Below are positions 21,606 to 32,142 of a stretch of 64,000 bases of DNA, in pieces. The notes under the pieces were generated by a model, which ran no database searches, was not told the origin of the DNA, and saw only the letters and a list, made by a program, of their open reading frames with translations. A program made the position numbers and the translations under genes. The stretch spans positions 137,201,521-137,265,520 of the forward strand of contig OY757013.1 in the NCBI GenBank assembly GCA_963580285.1, given 5' to 3'. The stretch is from Lucinisca nassula. Lineage: Eukaryota; Mollusca; Bivalvia; Lucinida; Lucinidae. The stretch's first letter is position 1. Every line of letters starts with the position of its first letter.

Positions 21606-21890
21606 GATTGCAAGCACAGATGCTTGGGGCCAGGTCACTTGCTAACGTTTTTTTTATTCAAGTTCGTTTTGCATTTTGCTATAATTGGAACACTTACCAT
21701 CATCATTAAACATATTTAGAAACTTCTAGATTAATTTGAGTCTTGATATTTAAAAAACACATTTTTTAAACCTTGTCTAGAAGTTTTTAAACATGTTTTA
21801 TGATGATGGTAAGAGTTCCAATTATAGCAAAATGCAAAAATAACTTAACAAAGTGTCGGCAAGTGACCTGACCCCAAGCATTTGTGAGTG
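21606..21890. mobile_element. foldback element, about 125-bp arms
   Basis: CTTGGGGCCAGGTCACTTG near the left and CAAGTGACCTGACCCCAAG near the right are complementary. The arms continue through TTGCATTTTGCTATAATTGG and CATCATCATTAAACAT with indels, around a central AT-rich loop. It lies next to, but is separate from, the long element starting at 21917. Confidence 0.8.
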
Positions 21891-21916
21891 GATGTCGTGT
21901 CATACTTTACGTAAAC

Positions 21917-23142
21917 GGGAAAGTATAAAACCCGGGAGTAACGGCTGGGAGCCGGGAGTAAAACCGGGAGTAAATTTTGACAATCGAATAAAGGTACTAA
22001 ACATTCACATATTTGGATGACATTTGGACCAAAAGTAGAATATTGACTTTTCTTTAAAATGCATATAAGTTTTAACATTATTATCAATAAATTTTCAAGA
22101 TATGAACCGAAATATACAACCATGTCGAAAAATGTTCGCTCGGGAGTAACTTTTGCGGTATTGACGATGTCAAGCATTTTGCAAAATAAGTTCAGTCTTG
22201 GGTTTCTACAAGAATTACTTTATGTAATATCAATTAAAAACATATCAGAGATGAGAAAATGCAAAACTAAAGTTGTTACATCGCCCCGTCTAGTAAATAA
22301 TCGACCCGGGAGTTGGCCGGGAGTAATTTCTGGGTTGAAATCGGCGTTTATTTGCCTTATTCTCGGCCTTATCGCTTATATCACCTACATTGTATTTCTT
22401 AAATGTTTGTCAGCAGAAAAGCTGAGATTCGGCATGGAGTACCAGCATTTATTTACTTGTCATATCGGGACTCGACACACATCCAAACCCATATCACGCC
22501 CTGCTCCTGAGCCTATGATTTAAGAGGTGTTTGATTATGTGACCCGAGAACATTATATTTGGCGCTATTAGTTTTATGGCCGTATAATGTAGAAAAGATG
22601 ACACAAACTACCCACGCAGTCTCATCAGTGTCTTTGCTATTAGCTGTCAGGGTAGTACGACTACGTTTAATAAATGCAATGTGTGTGATATGGGCAATAA
22701 CGCAAATAAACACAGATTTCAACCCAGAAATTACTCCCGGCCTGCTCCCGATTCAATTACTTACTTCACGGAGCGATGAAATAACTTTATTTTTGTATTT
22801 TTCTAATCATCGATATGTTTTCAATTGATAATACATAAACCTATTCTTGTAGCAATCCCAGACTGAACACATTTTGCAAAATGCTTGACATCGTCAATTC
22901 CGCAAAAGTTACTCCCGGGCGAAAATTTTTCGACATGGTCATATATTTGGGTTCATATCTTGAAAAGTACTGGATTATAAATATAATTCTTATATGAATT
23001 TTAAAGAGGAGTCTATATTCTACTTTTGATCCAAATTTTATCCCGATATGTGAATGTTTAATACCTTTATTCGATTGTCAAAATTTACTTCCGGATTTTA
23101 CTCCCGGCTCCCGGCTGTTACTCCCGGGTTTTATACTTTCCC
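21917..23142. mobile_element. long inverted-repeat element with 9-bp target duplication
   Basis: The 1226-bp element begins GGGAAAGTATAAAACCCGGG and ends with the complement. Arms stay similar for roughly 500 bases (TTTGACAATCGAATAAAGGT, CATTTTGCAAAATAAG) and include repeated CGGGAGTAA motifs. The flanks are exact direct repeats TACGTAAAC (21908-21916 and 23143-23151). Long TIRs plus a 9-bp duplication fit Mutator-like elements. The 154-codon frame at 22059-22523 falls in an arm and shows no transposase motif, so the element is probably non-autonomous. Confidence 0.85.
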
Positions 23143-23279
23143 TACGTAAACAAACTTAGCTCAATAGAATCTTCCACCAAATATATGTTGTATGGAATTG
23201 GTCCAGTTCCAATTATGGCGGTGTCAGGTTTGTCTTGTTAGTGGCAAGTTTGTTTTGTTTTTTTTTATTTTTTTTTTTT

Positions 23280-23690
23280 TTTTGTTTAAGAAATAGATCA
23301 GCTCTAACTGTGATTTGTTGAGTAATAAATCAGTGATTTATTATTCAACAAATCACAAACTAGCGCTGATCTATTTCGATTCTAACAGGCTGAAAATCGG
23401 CAATAATGCTGTTGTTTCCTTCAAAATCTCACAACTTTTCGCCATTGTTTGAAGAAATCCAGCTAACATTATCGACTGAAACACATGCATTTATATCCTT
23501 TTATAACGTATTCGATGCGACAAAATGACGTTACACTGGCTAACGTCAAGGAAATCGACTAGTGACGTCATAGATTTGCAATTTTAATGACGTCACTCGT
23601 CACGCTCTTCGAGCTGTGATTTGTTGCAGAATAAAACAAAGTTATTTTCCATTGCCTATATAGGCGCGCTGTGTCAGAATGTTGTTTTTT
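23280..23690 (-). mobile_element. family M element copy 1 (promoter-bearing foldback)
   Basis: Its sense is on the minus strand. From right to left it holds CGCGCCTATATAGGCAATGG, a row of CRE-like sites, a TATA box, an initiator, a 24-codon ORF, then a hairpin of CTGTGATTTGTTGAGTAAT arms ending AGATCAGCTC. It is about 80% or more similar to 28128-28610. The hairpin here is shorter than in copy 2. Confidence 0.7.
23371..23595 (-). promoter_or_regulatory. core promoter and mini-ORF of family M copy 1
   Basis: On the minus strand TGACGTCA occurs at 23588-23595 and 23563-23570. TATAAAAGG lies at 23497-23505 and TCAGTC at 23474-23479, placing the initiator A 28 bases from the first base of the TATA box. 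ACAATGGCG starts an ORF at 23445 that runs 24 codons (MAKSCEILKETTALLPIFSL, then LESK) to a stop at 23371. The spacing matches a canonical TATA/Inr promoter. Activity is inferred only. Confidence 0.5.
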
Positions 23691-24055
23691 TAAAAAGGCA
23701 TGTACTTTAAGCAAACATTGTAGGCCTCATGTGCAGCGTCTATTCTAGGTCTACAGTGTTTACCAGTGCCCTCCCCTCCCCCCCCCCTCCCCCCTTTCAA
23801 ATGAAATTCTTGAAATAAGCCACTCGGCGAGTTTCAGAAATATAAATGATCATAACTGTGTGAGATTTTTTTTATCATTTCACCATTTTCTTTGTATTTT
23901 CTTCGAATGCGGAAAACTATACGTAGACCCCGGACGCTTGGTCACTTGATAACTCAGACCTCGGACGCTTGATAACGTTAAGTGTCGCTGGAACATGATG
24001 ATGGTGTTTACATTCTCAGTACATTTACACAAAACAATCCTATAGTTATCTATAT

Positions 24056-24425
24056 AGAGGATCTTACATGAGTGTTCATGTATTATTGAATTTATTAAAC
24101 TCATTGAGAAAAAGGGTAAATTGCTCGGCTAGCCGAGCATTTTACCCCTTTTTCTCAACGAGTTTAATAAATTCAATAATACATGAGCACGAATGCAAGA
24201 TTCTATTTATCATATGGCATTTATAATGCATTTTATTTACGATTTGTTTACAAAAATGTCAATATTCCGCCTTTAGTAAACGCGACGTCGTTAAGGACGT
24301 CGAACATATAACGTTATGGGGCGTATCTAACTAATTTGCATATTAAATCCACTAGTGGATTATCGAATGTATTACATGGCGTTATTACACTCTCAGACGC
24401 GACGTAATATGATAAAGTTACCTAT
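24056..24425. mobile_element. family H foldback element, copy 2
   Basis: The best-preserved copy: a hairpin (24064-24204) with about 65-base arms around GCTCGGCTAGCCGAGC, then CGACGTCGTTAAGGACGTCG and CCACTAGTGGATTATCGA. Two similar 45-base segments (CAGTACATTTACA..CCTATAGTTA) flank it at 24015-24055 and 24461-24500. Confidence 0.85.
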
Positions 24426-24589
24426 CGGGGAGTAATATTGTTTATACCTTATTATTTAGATTCCCAGTACATTTACAGAACACCCCTATAGTTAACTACT
24501 GGGAAGCAATGTTATTTATACTTTTGTATTTACATTTCGAGTGTAAAGCCTAATGTAAACCTGTAGAAAACAATGTAGCTCATACGTCA

Positions 24590-25095
24590 GTGAACGCATC
24601 GGGTCACATGATTTTCCGTGACGTCAAGTGACGTCAGTCAAAAACATGGTTCTCTACTTTCTGAAGGGGTGTTGGCGACGTCAACGCTGTTCCGCCCGTT
24701 GTAGATGTTTTTCAGCTGTAAAAGTTTGCCCTTGTAAGCATTATTACGCCCAATGATGAGGAGAAAAGAATGTAAATATAAGAAATAAACTTAATGTTTT
24801 CTGCTGTTCATGAAAGTACGAATGACAGCGAATCGCTAGCAAAGTAATGAACCCATGCTGGGTTCATTCACTTTTCAGGCGACCCATTGCGTTCATACGT
24901 TCAGGAAAAGCAGAAAACAAAATTCATTTCTTAAATGAAAACATTGACTCACGCGACATCACAGTGACGTCAAACTAAACCATTGGTAAGGTCCAATATG
25001 ATTGGACTATGGCGACGTTATAACGTCAACGACTGTTACATGTGGGTTTACGGCGTCCCGCAAACCCCCATGCTGACAAGACTACCGAGCGTGAT
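24590..25095. promoter_or_regulatory. CRE-rich segment with imperfect palindrome
   Basis: Perfect TGACGTCA octamers occur at 24619-24626, 24629-24636 and 24965-24972, and half sites (GACGTCA) near 24678. Between them lies an imperfect palindrome (TTTTCTGCTG..CAGAAAAC with ATGAACCCATGCTGGGTTCAT at its centre). CpG content is higher than in the surroundings. It could be a promoter or another foldback element related to family M. Confidence 0.35.
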
Positions 25096-26545
25096 CTCTG
25101 ACAGGTGTACGGGCAGCTGTGGGGTAAGGCACAAGAAAGATGTTAAATGAATGACATGAATTATTTACAGTATCTACATACAACACTTACTAACACAAAA
25201 CATCACAATTTGTTGCTTCTGTAGCAAAACACTGTTCTGTGCTCGGAACGGGTGACGTGAATACCTACAGAAGCAAACAACAAAAACAACAACAAAAACA
25301 AAAAAAGAAACAACACAAGACGCGACTGGCCAGTTTATAACTTAGGGTGAATCCCCCACTCGCGTGACACTTCCTCTCGCGAACTAGTAGAACTAGTCTA
25401 TCAACATAGTTGATAATCTTAGGTTTAGCGATCACGTTTGCTGATCAGGGGTTTAGTGATCGTCTAAATGACCTGCAGGTTAATTGACCTCTTCCATGGT
25501 CTCACATTTGTTTACAACGAACAATGATCTAGATTCTGCTTCTACCCTGGTAGGCGCTGATTACGGCGGTCTGTCCGCCCTTGCTGGACCCTAACGCCTA
25601 GCGTCGTACCAGTACCTGCTGCTATGAAGCAGGGAGCAGCAGGTCACACATTGTTGTGCCTGCAAATTACGATAACTGGACTAGAAACGAGTCACAAAAC
25701 ATACATGCTATATCATGATCCCCCTCCCGGAGAAGTAAGAATATGTTCATGCATATACCGTTATTGCGCATGCGCCGACCAGACATATAGGCTGAATAGT
25801 GCATGCGACAAATAACCGTACAGCAGAACTCAACTTGACTGTGCATCAAATTATCAGCACCCAGCGCTTGACACAATAATACTCAAAGTTCATGTTTCCT
25901 TACTGAGCACTACAGAAATCAATTAATGCTCACTACTACTGAGCATAATACTCATCAAATTTGTGCTCACTACATTATCACAAGTAAGAGGCAATTGAAC
26001 AGACCACGCCTTTGCGCTACCCGGTCAGCCGCCAATTACAGGAAACATAACAATCTCTATTTCATATCCTTCTCCGCGACACGGCTCACAAATATAGCTA
26101 TTCACAAATTCAATACATTAATAACAGATAGATACTACAACAGAAGATTTTCATCTATAATCCACAACATTTGTTAGTGTCTCATAAGGGCCAACACTGT
26201 TTGCCGTAAATTTTCTCTATTTGGTAGGCACCCCGTCACAACCGTCCTCGCGACGCCGATGACGCAGCTGACGTCATCCCCGCCGCTCAGGCCGTTATGA
26301 CGTGTGGCGACCAAATACTCCCACTTAGCATCATCACGTTCTTTATATGTACATACATGCACAAATTGAGTTATCAGACAAAAACGGCATCATTACAAAA
26401 TGAACTCGTAATTCTTCTTGGACAAAATTATTTCTAATCAACGTGAACATGCTTGTAAAATAAAATTCATTACGGTTCATCATCACGGATAACCCAACAG
26501 GCTCTTGTAAGAGTTTGCCCTGATGATGAAGATATGGTTAAACCC
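25096..26545. other. unassigned, moderately CpG-rich
   Basis: No repeat family of this window. Frames of 63-83 codons exist on both strands, none recognised, and no exon with good splice sites was found. This is one of the less repetitive stretches and may be single-copy DNA. Confidence 0.4.
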
Positions 26546-26548
26546 GTC

Positions 26549-26858
26549 TTAAGTTTACGTCCCCTCTACACCTAATATCATATTGGGACGGAACCACGGT
26601 TTTCTAACCACAGCTAATCAAAAGTCATGGATCAAACAAGTGACCCGGCGTTTATTAATTACATTCTACAAAAGGGGTCTAAAAGCCTAAATGAATCCAG
26701 AATGAGTGGGTGTCCAAACTTTACGTCTCACCAACATCTAGGGTCAGCATGAGACAGGACCTCACTTAGAAAGACTCATTCTACTACTGGAGAAGCCTGG
26801 GATCAATTCTGCGACGTCTAGCTGGCAAAGCTAGTAGCCTACTCACTACAGGCCACAA
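26549..26858 (-). repeat. tRNA-derived SINE, diverged copy plus fragment
   Basis: 26702-26858 matches 8771-8938: GAGTGGGTGTCCAAACTTTA at the tail side, GGAGAAGCCTGGGATCAAT around box B, CTGGCAAAGCTAGTAGCC toward box A. A second tail fragment (TTTACGTCCCCTCTACACC) sits at 26549-26615. Confidence 0.65.
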
Positions 26859-26859
26859 C

Positions 26860-27725
26860 AGTGAATTCAGAATAGGCTTCAGAAAGTTGGGGTATACTAG
26901 AAGTAAACCCCTCCAAAACCTACAAAAATAATACTAAACATAGATTTAACATACCTTTCAATATACTTTCTATTTCCCCGTCACAATGTTGTGTTCACTC
27001 TTACAACTTGACCTGCTGCTAAAGTGTCCGCTTTTTTCAGGGTTTATATATCTATGAATACTACCAGAAAATCATGCCTACTCGTATTACCTTGCTCAAT
27101 TCGTGGCGAGGTGGAGATACCGGCCACAAACAAAGCCAGATAGCAAAAATCGAGTAGATAATGGATTTGCGTTCAAATAGTATATTTCCCATAGGAAAAA
27201 TTGATGAAACGACCCTATAATCAATGACATGACTCCTGTCAAAACGAACACCCACACAACACGTGATGGGAATAAAAATCATATATGGCACAATTTGGCG
27301 GTTGGCGATTTTTAGGCAAATTCTATAGGACTCGGCCTTTTAGCGCCCCCCTGTATTGTAAAAACAGCTCTCTATAAACCACTCATGCATACATCGTATG
27401 ATATGTGCATGACTTGTTCATGGAGCCGCACAGTTTGCGTACCATATTTCACCTAAAATATTTCACTCGCACCGCCCTACCATATATCTACTAAAATAAT
27501 TTAGATGTGCATAAGCACCAGAGAGGTTTCCTATTCCATCTCGTAACAACGACGCTGGTCCGCTGTTGATAGAAATACTCTGTGAAATGAATTGTTGTTT
27601 CTTGTTTCAGTTTTAGCACTCAAACCAGATTAATTTTTCGCCACATAATGGGTGAAAAAATGTAAATTTAAGTAAAAATGGCACATGTAATTTACATTCA
27701 ATGTTCATTCAAGTATGTACAACAC
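26860..27725. other. mostly unassigned sequence
   Basis: No known repeat. It contains the weak exon candidate at 27091-27192. Confidence 0.4.
27091..27192 (-). CDS. possible first coding exon, secreted protein
   Basis: A minus-strand ATG at 27192 opens 34 codons: a basic start (MGNILFERKS), a hydrophobic core (IIYSIFAIWLCLW) and PVSPPRHELSK, ending at AAG followed by GTAATA, an acceptable splice donor. The profile is that of a signal peptide. No homologue is recognised, no downstream exon was identified, and an upstream in-frame ATG exists at 27291. It may well be chance. Confidence 0.2.
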
Positions 27726-28018
27726 ATAGGGGCTTGAAGAAATATATGGGCTGCATGATGCTTCCAAGCAGAGCTGAATCCGGACCGCACACTAGTACTG
27801 GTAAACCGCTTAGAGGATCTAAGCCTGTCCAGGAACCGTGGTGCGAGGCGGACCATCCATGCTAATAAACCCTATTGGTTTAATTGGGCGTCAGGGCTTG
27901 AGATGTCATTTCATCTCAATGTCGGGTAAAAGTCCCACAAAATTGGAAGCAACGTCTCCAAAATGACCTTTACAGTGTTGACGTGGACGTTAAACCTCAA
28001 ATCAAACAAACAAACAAA
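27726..28018 (+). repeat. SINE-D copy 8
   Basis: Sense orientation, head slightly shortened (starts AGGGGCTTGAAG), full (CAAA)n tail. Confidence 0.9.
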
Positions 28019-28127
28019 AGATGTACAACATCGGGGCAAGAGAAAAGTTGTGAACTCGGGGTTTATTTCAACTTTGCAAGTGACCCAATGTTGTTTATAC
28101 TTCATTCAACCTTAATGTATATTTCTA

Positions 28128-28610
28128 ACACAGCGCGCTTATATAGGCAATGGAAAATAACTGTGTTTTATTCTGCAACAAATCACAGCTCGGAAGAGCG
28201 TGACGGGCGACGTCATTAAAAACTACAAATTTATGACGTACCTAATCGATTTTCTTGACGTTAGACGGTGTAACGTCATTTTCTCACATCGAACACGTTA
28301 GAAAAGGATATAAATGCATGTGTTTCAGTCGAGAATTTTAGCGGGATTTCTTCTAACAATGGCGAAAAGTTGTGAGAATTTGAAGGAAACAACAGCATTA
28401 TTGCCGAATTTCAGCGTGTTAGAATCGAAATAGATCAGCTCTAGCTGGTGATTTGTTAGGTAATAAACCACAGTTTGTCGGTCAGTTGTAAGTAGACAAA
28501 TCACGAGCGCTACGCGCTCGTGATTTGTCTACTTTACAACTGGCCTCCAAACTGTGATTTATTACTAAACAAATCACAGCTAGATCTGATCTATTTCTTA
28601 ATCATAAAAT
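28128..28610 (+). mobile_element. family M element copy 2 (promoter-bearing foldback)
   Basis: It runs from CAGCGCGCTTATATAGGC through CRE-like half sites, TTAGAAAAGGATATAAATG, GTTTCAGTCG, the ACAATGGCG start and the 24-codon ORF to a large hairpin (28435-28598) with about 80-base arms centred on GAGCGCTACGCGCTC. Inverted relative to copy 1. Confidence 0.7.
28295..28433 (+). promoter_or_regulatory. promoter relic and mini-ORF of family M copy 2
   Basis: TATAAAAGG of copy 1 is TAGAAAAGG here, though GATATAAATG remains just downstream. TCAGTC is kept. The ORF starts at 28359 and ends at 28433 (MAKSCENLKETTALLPNFSV, then LESK), with the same length as copy 1 and three amino-acid differences. 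Confidence 0.4.
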
Positions 28611-29445
28611 ATGCTTATTAAAAATGTATTTTTGTTGTTAGAAGACAAAAAAAAATAAATTACTAGCAAATTGCCTTTCAAAATGGTCAATTTTTGAACA
28701 TCTCCATTGTCCTTCCTCGGAAACATTCAGTTTTAATAAATGTTGTACGACAGACTGCATGTATGGTAGTTAACCTAATCACGGTTGACAACTTTGCTTC
28801 CATCTTTAATTGCACGCCTGTGGGTCAGGCCAAGGATTCTATGACGGTTCCAGCTAAAGGCGCATGATGGTTCGTACCTAATGCTCTGTCTCTGGTCAGG
28901 CCCATCGGAGTCTAACTGTTGGTTTTCTTTTGCTCCAGCATTTCAGTAGTTTCTTGCTGTCGAGTCCTCATCGTTGTTAAGTCTCTGTGGTTGTTTGATT
29001 TATGTGTTCAATAAGATGTTGCACTGATGAGCTAGGAGGCCTTCGTGCGGACTGAACAAATTATTTCTCTTAATCGCGACGGAAGTAAGGGCGAGGATTG
29101 TGGTCACGTAAAATCGATTTGACCCCCACCCCCTACTGGAATTCGTTTCCGCTGACCGTTCCAAGGCGGTTCTTCTTTCTCGGTTTATTATTGTTATGGT
29201 TTGTCTTTGGGTGTTTGTGTCACTTATATCATTTTATTTTGGATAGCCTATTGGCCATTTTGTGGGACAGTAACTGTCCTTTTGGCTTTCCGCTATTGAT
29301 GTTTCTATTAGGGTCTGTTGTTTCATGTTTGTGTTTCTTTCCCATTGTGTCTCTGATGGGCGCTGTGGGTTAATTGTATCGATTCCTCATCATTGCCTCC
29401 TCTTCCAGTTTACATCAACCTAAAGTATATTCCGTGTCCTAGCAA
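28605..29445. repeat. family R element split by RE-A copy 2
   Basis: 28605-28745 and 29405-29445 are two halves of a sequence that reads uninterrupted, in complement, at 30420-30620: TTCCTCGGAAACATTC and CCTAAAGTATATTC..GTCCTAGCAACGA. The RE-A retrocopy was inserted between them. Confidence 0.65.
28746..29404 (+). mobile_element. RE-A retroelement 3' end, copy 2 (5' truncated)
   Basis: 28748-28867 encodes the end of a protein, RQTACMVVNLITVDNFASI followed by FNCTPVGQAKDSMTVPAKGA and TGA. About 535 bases of 3' untranslated sequence follow, with a C-rich tract near 29120. The same C-terminus and untranslated region occur at 38046-39130. The copy is 5' truncated, as expected for target-primed reverse transcription. 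Confidence 0.75.
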
Positions 29446-29835
29446 CGACGATAAGTAGGTTTTTGCGAAATATGCCATAATAACATTATATGGGTTGTTT
29501 TTGTAAAAGTGTCAACATGCTAAACACGCCATGAAACTGCTTAAGGACTATGAACATGTCTTCCTGGCACGTGGCTAAAATTCATGGGTGTTTAGCATGT
29601 TGTCATATTTCTAGAAAAAAAAAACAACCCATCATGTTCCAAATTAAATGAATAAATATAAAACATGCATATTAAAAATGTACTTTTGTTGTTGGAAGAG
29701 ACAAAAATCACATTTGTAAGAAAATTACATTTGTTTGTTACAGTTTGTTTCTCCAATGTCCTTTGTTAGAAACATACCATTTTTACACCAAAATATACTT
29801 TAGTGTGTGTACTAGCAACGACGAGACGTGATTAT
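29446..29835. repeat. family R-like foldback
   Basis: ACATTATATGGGTTG and CAACCCATCATGTTCC are inverted, as are GTCAACATGCTAAACAC and GTGTTTAGCATGTTG. It ends near TACTAGCAACGACGA. Non-coding. Confidence 0.6.
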
Positions 29836-30204
29836 TCCACAGGCTGGCATTATAGCATTATATCCATGCCGATACATGTAGCGTTCACAATACATTGTCA
29901 CCTATGTGCACAGTATGACACACGGATTAATTTTGCACTGGGGTAAATGAGCGTAGCGATAATAAAAAAAAATATATTAACTGGTTATAGTGGCTTTTGG
30001 ACAAAGCAAACAATTTTCCCCTCTTGTATCTGTTCTATGCATAATGATATTTTCCAAATTAACGGAAGAACAAAGGAAAGCATGATCTGGGCATAAATAT
30101 ATTTATAATAAATTCCGTTTTGCAGGATTTTTTTACCACCGATTAGGATGTTATACCCCTGATTTACCTTGAGAATTTACCGACCATGTACCACAGACCT
30201 ACAG

Positions 30205-30320
30205 AACCGGAATCTGGCTAAGTTAAATATTATTTTAGCCAGATCTGGAATCTGCCTAGGCCAAATAAGAATTCCTATTTGGTCTAGCCAGATTCCGGAT
30301 CTGGCTAAATTCCTATTTGG
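30205..30320. repeat. imperfect hairpin of CTGGCTAA motifs
   Basis: GGAATCTGGCTAAG, TTTAGCCAGATCTGGAATC and CTAGCCAGATTCCGGATCTG form overlapping inverted repeats around TAAGAATTCCTATTTGG. The 370 bases before it show nothing recognisable. Confidence 0.55.
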
Positions 30321-30409
30321 ACTACGACATATACAGTAATGGCAGTCAAAATGACAGTTCGGTGGGCGTTTAAAAGGATGGATATAATGTTTTTATGGCA
30401 GTTTGTGTA

Positions 30410-30715
30410 AAAAATACTTCTCATCGTTGCTAGGACACAGAATATACTTTAGGTTAATGTAAAACAGAATGTTTCCGAGGAAGGATAATTGAGAAACCGA
30501 AGTCCAAAAATTGACCATTTTGAAAGGTAATTTTCTAATAAAGTAATCTATTATTTTTTCTTCTAACAACAAAAATACAATTTTTAATAAACATGTTTTA
30601 TGACTATTCATATAATTTGGAACATTATGGGTTGCTTATCAAGAAACTTGTCGACATGCTAAACACCATGCTACTGAACAACAGTAAATGTTAGCACACG
30701 TGTCGGGTTGACATT
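30410..30715. repeat. family R copy 3
   Basis: Complement of the 28605-28745 sequence, uninterrupted, followed by AACATTATGGGTTGC and GACATGCTAAACAC. It serves as the empty-site comparison for the RE-A insertion. Confidence 0.65.
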
Positions 30716-30770
30716 TGTGTATACCTTAAGACGTCAGTCACATGACAAGTAGATTAATGACATCACGTAC

Positions 30771-30934
30771 CAACGTCACATTAGCAACTCCTTTGACCAC
30801 CTTTCCCAGCACCATTCCTTCAAGCATCTCCATCTTATTGGGTAAACAACATCCTCCTTTCTTGCCGACGACGTGGACGCCGACAACAGACATGCACACC
30901 AGAGCTAGCAAAAAGGCTATGCAATACATGATAT
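30771..30934 (-). CDS. candidate first coding exon, ependymin-like secreted protein
   Basis: On the minus strand a pyrimidine-rich acceptor (TTGTCCTTTTTCAG) is followed by ATATC and an ATG at 30929. The 53 codons read MYCIAFLLALVCMSVVGVHV, then VGKKGGCCLPNKMEMLEGMV, then LGKVVKGVANVTL, ending at 30771 in front of the donor GTACGT in phase 0. This gives a clear signal peptide followed by a Cys-Cys-x-Pro motif. That start resembles mollusc and echinoderm ependymin-related proteins (CCxPDQWEG), but the QW is not present. Further exons should lie at lower coordinates and I could not find them. It is a good exon candidate; the family is an inference. Confidence 0.45.
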
Positions 30935-31100
30935 CTGAAAAAGGACAACTGTGAAAATTAAATGATTCAAAATCCGATGGCCCATTTACCATGGATGATT
31001 GGTATTGATTCTTGGGTCGCTAGGGAATTCTTCCAAAAGTCCAGTATAACAAATGTTTAGGGGTTATCGGTTGTTAACATTTTCTAAAAAAAAAAAATGT

Positions 31101-31163
31101 ATGTTTTGTGAACACATTAGAATCGCCTCATCGAGGCGATTCTAATGAGTACACACAACATAA
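31101..31163. repeat. stand-alone GCCTCATCGAGGC core hairpin
   Basis: ACATTAGAATCGCCTC and GAGGCGATTCTAATGAGT form a nearly perfect hairpin. It is the central module of family U MITEs and similar to the family C core, here without their ends. Confidence 0.7.
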
Positions 31164-31843
31164 TAATATTTTATGCATGATCGACAAGATATAGAGTTCA
31201 TTTTTGTAATATTTTGATCGATTATGGTGAAATAATTCACAAGTGTTCTAAGGCTTCCGAGTTAAAAAACGAGTGAGCGATAGCGCACGAGATATTTTTA
31301 CACGAAAGCCTTTTAAGAGTGAATTAGTTGTCCGTAATCAATCAGAACGGCAAAATAAACTGTTTATTACATTTCCATTGAATTTTCAAATTCAACCGTT
31401 CTGATTTAAAACAAAAATAGTTCCAGTCAGGGCATGGATTTCAAGAGACGTGGTTTAGTTTGAAACTCGGTCGCCATCTTGTTTTTGTTTCAATACAAAA
31501 CTCATCCTGTACTTGAATTACAGAATGCAATGTGTTCAATGTCATGAAAGTAGAAGTGTATTATCAAGAAAGGCATACTTTATCTTCGTGTTGCATGTCT
31601 TTCCTAAAAAATCAAATGGACGCGAAAATAAATCTGATTTCCATGATTTTATCATATTTTCTGTCAAACTTCAACTACATGTATTGTTATTGTTGTTACA
31701 AACGACGTCAACAACGTCGCCTATCAATTATGACGCCAAAACGTTCGAAATGAAATAGTCCAACGTTATTATTCACTGTGGACACTGAAAATGTAATAAA
31801 TTACATTATCCCTATTGTGTAGACTGACATGACGTTATTGTTA
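31164..31843. other. unassigned sequence
   Basis: Contains a loose inverted pair (ATAATTCACAAG..AGTGAATTA, CTAAGGCTT..AAGCCTTTT) and a minus-strand AAACAAGATGGCGACC near 31472 that fits a YY1 site. The open frames at 31513-31758 are AT-rich and unrecognised. Confidence 0.4.
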
Positions 31844-32142
31844 GTTTGTTTGATTTGAGGTTTAACGTCCCCGTCAACACTACATAGGTCATTTTGGAGA
31901 CGTTGCTTCCAATTTTGTGGGACTGTACCCGACACTGATATGAAATGACATCTCAAGCCCTACCGCCCAATGAAACCAATAGTCTTTATAAGCATGAACG
32001 GGCCGACTCGACTCGCACCGCTATGCCTGGACAGGCTTAGATCCTCTAAGCGGTTTACCAGTACTCGTGTGCAGCCGGTTTCAGGTCTGCGAGAAAGCAT
32101 CATGCAGCCCATTTTTCTTCAAGCCCCAAGGCGCGAGGGCCG
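31844..32142 (-). repeat. SINE-D copy 9
   Basis: Nearly full copy with CGACTCGACTCGCACC, a local 5-base duplication. The following 220 bases hold nothing recognised. Confidence 0.9.

Noticed and set aside
22059..22523. 154-codon ORF with hydrophobic segments
   Set aside because: It lies in one arm of the long inverted-repeat element. The other arm does not keep the frame and there is no transposase motif.
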